NCBI GenBank assembly: GCA_001936135.1
Contig: CP012814.1
Coordinates: 992,001 to 1,056,000, forward strand
From: Saccharomycopsis fibuligera x Saccharomycopsis cf. fibuligera
Lineage: Eukaryota; Ascomycota; Saccharomycetes; Ascoideales; Saccharomycopsidaceae
DNA length: 64,000 bases
Direction of reading: 5' to 3'
Shown: in pieces, positions 61,370 through 64,000 of the stretch
How the letters are laid out: every line of letters starts with the position of its first letter
How positions within the stretch are numbered: position 1 is the first letter of the stretch
The notes under the pieces: generated by a model
Databases searched by the model: none
Seen by the model: the letters and a program-made list of their open reading frames with translations, nothing else
What the model was told of the DNA's origin: nothing
Translations under genes and position numbers: made by a program

Positions 61370-62932
61370 ATGAGGTTCACTACACTATTCCAAATATTGC
61401 AACTTCTTACTTTCTCCAGCACTTCTTTGGCTATCCCACTTGGCCCCCAACTAGCAAAAAAAAACGTCGAAGACTCAAACTTTGCTGTTGAGCAGGCTTT
61501 AGGAAAAAGAGGCAATGTTGTCACTGTAACTGCAACCATAAATGGTGTACAAGCCACTTGGTTGCAAACAGTTCCTGGTGCCGGTACCGGTGCAGCTACT
61601 ACAGCTGCAGCTGGAGAAAATGATGCTACTAGTACCAGAACCCATTACATTACAAAGACCATCTCTAACAAAAAGAACAGGAAATCTAAAAGAGATACAG
61701 ATAGTGTTTATGAGGAGCCTGAAGTCAACACATCACTTGCAACCTCTGTTGTTTCTGTCGATGATGCTTTAATTGGCAAACACCATAGACATTTAGACAA
61801 AAGAAATGTTGTGCCTGTCACGGCAACTTTCGATGGTAAAGCAGTAACTTGGATGCAAACTGTTGCCGGCGGTGATGATTCTGGCGCTACTACAAATGCT
61901 GCTGCGGCTACCAGCTCTAAAACCTCTGTCAAAACTTCGGCTGTTGCTGCTGCTGTTTCTTCTTCTCCTGCTGCTTCCGCTGCTAATTCTGCTAAAAATT
62001 CTGCTACAGCTGCTATCTCTGCTGTGGCCAAGAATGTCGAAACCACTAGCAGTGCTAAAAGCAGCTCAAGCAGCTCAAGCAGCTCCAGTAGCAGCTCTGG
62101 TAACGATATTTCTGGTGATCTCAAAGCATTCAGCAACCCAACCACAAAATTCAAAGACGGAACAATAAAATGTTCCAATTTTCCCTCTGGTCAAGGTGTT
62201 ATAAAAGTTCCCTGGGCAGGTCTAGGCGGCTGGACTTCCATTCAGAAACCTAGTGCCGATGGTTCAACCTCCACCAAGTGCACTGATGGCTGGCTTTGCT
62301 CCTACGCATGCCAAGCAGGAATGCTGAAGACTCAATGGCCATCCAGTCAACCGAGTGATGGGCAATCTCGTGGTGGATTACTTTGCAAAAATGGATATTT
62401 GTATCGTACTAACACCAAGCTGGATTATTTATGTGAATGGGGTCATAAGAGTGCCTATGCTGTATCTAAGTTAAACAAAGTGTTATCTTTATGCCGTACT
62501 GATTATCCAGGTTCCGAAAACATGAATATTCCAACCAGAGTTGCTGCTAAGCAAACTCAACCAATCTCCGTTGTTGATGGATCAACATATTATCAATGGG
62601 AAGGCAAGACCACATCGGCTCAATATTACGTTAATGATGCTGGTGTTGATGTGGAAAAAGGGTGTGTTTGGGGCACCAGCAGTGGTACCATTGGTAACTG
62701 GGCTCCAGTGGTGTTGGGAGCAGGCTACAGTAGTGGGCAAACTTGGTTACTGTTGATACCCAACCCAAATAATAAAAAGAAGCCAAACTATAACATTAAG
62801 ATTGAAGCAGCTTCTGGTGGCACAATCAGTGGAAGTTGTTCGTATGTTGATGGGAAGTATAGCGGTGGCTCTGGAAGCGATGGGTGTACTGTCGCTGTGA
62901 CCAAAGGTGCTGCTAATTTTGTTTTTTCATAA
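61370..62932 (+). CDS. SUN4: SUN-family cell-wall glucosidase-like protein (Sim1/Sun4/Uth1)
   Basis: GH132-family wall protein involved in septation and wall remodelling (C. albicans Sun41/Sim1). The frame opens at a TTG at 61322, but the first ATG is 61370, giving 520 residues with a signal peptide (1-20, [16 protein letters not shown]). Kex2-type KR sites are at 46-47 and again before a second copy of the motif NVV-VTAT--G-A-TW-QTV (about 49-67 and 146-164). A Ser/Ala-rich linker with a 13-Ser run follows. The SUN domain (about 255-520) has [70 protein letters not shown] and PNPNN. Three CTG codons occur in this domain (codons 319, 351, 461). Which paralogue it is cannot be settled, so the symbol is provisional. 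Confidence 0.9.
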   Translation: MRFTTLFQILQLLTFSSTSLAIPLGPQLAKKNVEDSNFAVEQALGKRGNVVTVTATINGVQATWLQTVPGAGTGAATTAAAGENDATSTRTHYITKTISNKKNRKSKRDTDSVYEEPEVNTSLATSVVSVDDALIGKHHRHLDKRNVVPVTATFDGKAVTWMQTVAGGDDSGATTNAAAATSSKTSVKTSAVAAAVSSSPAASAANSAKNSATAAISAVAKNVETTSSAKSSSSSSSSSSSSSGNDISGDLKAFSNPTTKFKDGTIKCSNFPSGQGVIKVPWAGLGGWTSIQKPSADGSTSTKCTDGWLCSYACQAGMLKTQWPSSQPSDGQSRGGLLCKNGYLYRTNTKLDYLCEWGHKSAYAVSKLNKVLSLCRTDYPGSENMNIPTRVAAKQTQPISVVDGSTYYQWEGKTTSAQYYVNDAGVDVEKGCVWGTSSGTIGNWAPVVLGAGYSSGQTWLLLIPNPNNKKKPNYNIKIEAASGGTISGSCSYVDGKYSGGSGSDGCTVAVTKGAANFVFS

Positions 62933-63950
62933 GGCAAATGTGTTAAATATTTGTTTGATGTGCTCATTAAGATGAGAGGCTGGAATATCATTTAGAGTAC
63001 TTTACTTCTATTACTTTGTTTTACTTACAATTTTCTTTTACTAAGCTTTCCGATAAGTATCTATATAGACTCATAGACGTATATACAGTTTTTTGTTATA
63101 CAAAAAATATCTCTTTTCAATAATACTTTGTATATTATCTACTAACCTTCGCCTCTTAATAGGTCAGCTTCATCATATATACAAAAGAACAATTATAGAA
63201 TTTTGTTTAATCAATGTGAATAGACCTGTTATAAGTCCTGTATAAATATACATATATCCTCGACAGACTAACTTTTTTTCAGTTAGCTAAAACTTCAATT
63301 TAATATACCTCACCTTGAACACTCTTTTTGGATAAAATGAAAACCAACAGATAAAGAGGCATCCAAAAGTATGAATATATTGAACATGAATTATCTGAAC
63401 GCATTCAATCGCATATTCAAAACTGGCAATGAGAAAAAAAAATACAAAAACAAAAAAACATGCATGTTTATATTGTGTAACCAGAATATTTAGAGCAGAC
63501 GCACCTAATGCTACAAACCCTGGTTTCTGTAAGCATAGCCCTCTTGAATCTTTGAGAATGCATTTATAAACACGGCAAATATACCAAAGAAGGCAAAATA
63601 ATGAGTCTAAGCTGTATTATTTCAGACATTCTCGGAGATGATGGCACCAGAAAAAACACTATCGCAAACGTTTTGATACAATAGATAATGTGAAAATATT
63701 TTGTTTAGATTTTGAGGATCATAAAATAGATGGATAAAAAATTAATTTTAAAAATTACTTATTTTATTTTTTTAGACGGAGATGCCTGTATGTTAGTTTA
63801 ACTATTTAACGTTATAGAAACATGCCCGGACAATGTAATTTGGAAGACTATTATTTAAGCTTTGCTTTGAATAATTAAAAGAAAACCTAGACCAAAACTG
63901 AGTTCAAGAATAGGATATAGACTTGAAAGTTTTTTTCCAAACTTTTTTTT
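62933..63950. other. 3' flank of the SUN gene
   Basis: About 1 kb AT-rich with no supported gene. A TACTAAC (63139-63145) followed by TAG (63159-63161) was considered as an intron end and rejected. Confidence 0.5.
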
Positions 63951-64000
63951 TTCACATACAATATCGATTTAAAAAAAAAACTATATAAACGATAGAAAAT
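63951..64000 (-). repeat. Dispersed tRNA-associated repeat, copy D (cut by window end)
   Basis: The final bases from TTCACATACAATATCGATTT through poly(A) and ACTATATAAACGATAGAAAAT are the reverse complement of the far end of copy C (49381-49432), nearly base for base. The rest lies beyond the window. Confidence 0.85.

Noticed and set aside
63121-63170. TACTAAC followed by a TAG acceptor, possible intron-containing gene
   Set aside because: No donor of GTATGT or GTAAGT type upstream and no coding sequence downstream.

Overview
The window is a chromosomal segment of a budding yeast (Saccharomycotina). Almost every long open frame matches a conserved yeast housekeeping family, introns are few and short with TACTAAC-type branchpoints and GT...AG ends, intergenic DNA is AT-rich with long poly(A/T) tracts, and four Pol III tRNA genes are scattered between Pol II genes. 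A gene for the complex I LYR subunit (NDUFA6 type) argues against Saccharomycetaceae, which lack complex I. Three CTG codons in the SUN-family gene, two of them firmly, fall where I recall family members carrying serine, which suggests a CUG-Ser clade yeast. If so, every CTG residue given here as Leu should be read as Ser. The species is not identified.

Layout. 1-5.8 kb: 3' part of the Hsp90 co-chaperone gene CNS1, tRNA-Ala(UGC) with a ~360-bp dispersed repeat on its 5' side, SEC18, and, divergent from it, a three-exon YOS1 found here by splice-site reading. 5.8-14.2 kb: tRNA-Trp, the succinate/fumarate carrier SFC1 behind a GC-rich leader region, 3 kb of gene-poor DNA, and a secreted Ser/Ala-rich protein. 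14.2-25 kb: the sirtuin HST3, VPS45 convergent to it, and a giant Zn2Cys6 regulator of Cat8/Sip4 type. 25.8-32.4 kb: mitochondrial helicase MRH4, PHO88/SND3, and a DIL-domain protein. 33.5-45.5 kb: intron-containing ATX1, tRNA-Ala(AGC) with a second repeat copy, CLU1/TIF31, and a 1403-residue disordered protein with one C-terminal membrane segment. 46.5-64 kb: two neighbouring Prx5/Ahp1-type peroxiredoxins, initiator tRNA-Met with a third repeat copy, RPA135 divergent from THG1 (14-nt first exon), the complex I LYR subunit, HFL1, and a SUN-family cell-wall protein. The last ~50 bases begin a fourth repeat copy in inverted orientation.

There is no operon logic, but some neighbours fit together. 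SEC18 and YOS1 share a promoter region and both serve ER-Golgi membrane traffic. RPA135 and THG1 share a promoter carrying RRPE/PAC-like motifs of the ribosome-biogenesis regulon. The two peroxiredoxins lie side by side, one with a mitochondrial presequence. I saw no CRISPR array, intact transposon or secondary-metabolite cluster. The most distinctive non-genic signal is the dispersed repeat placed about 80-100 bp upstream of three of the four tRNA genes.
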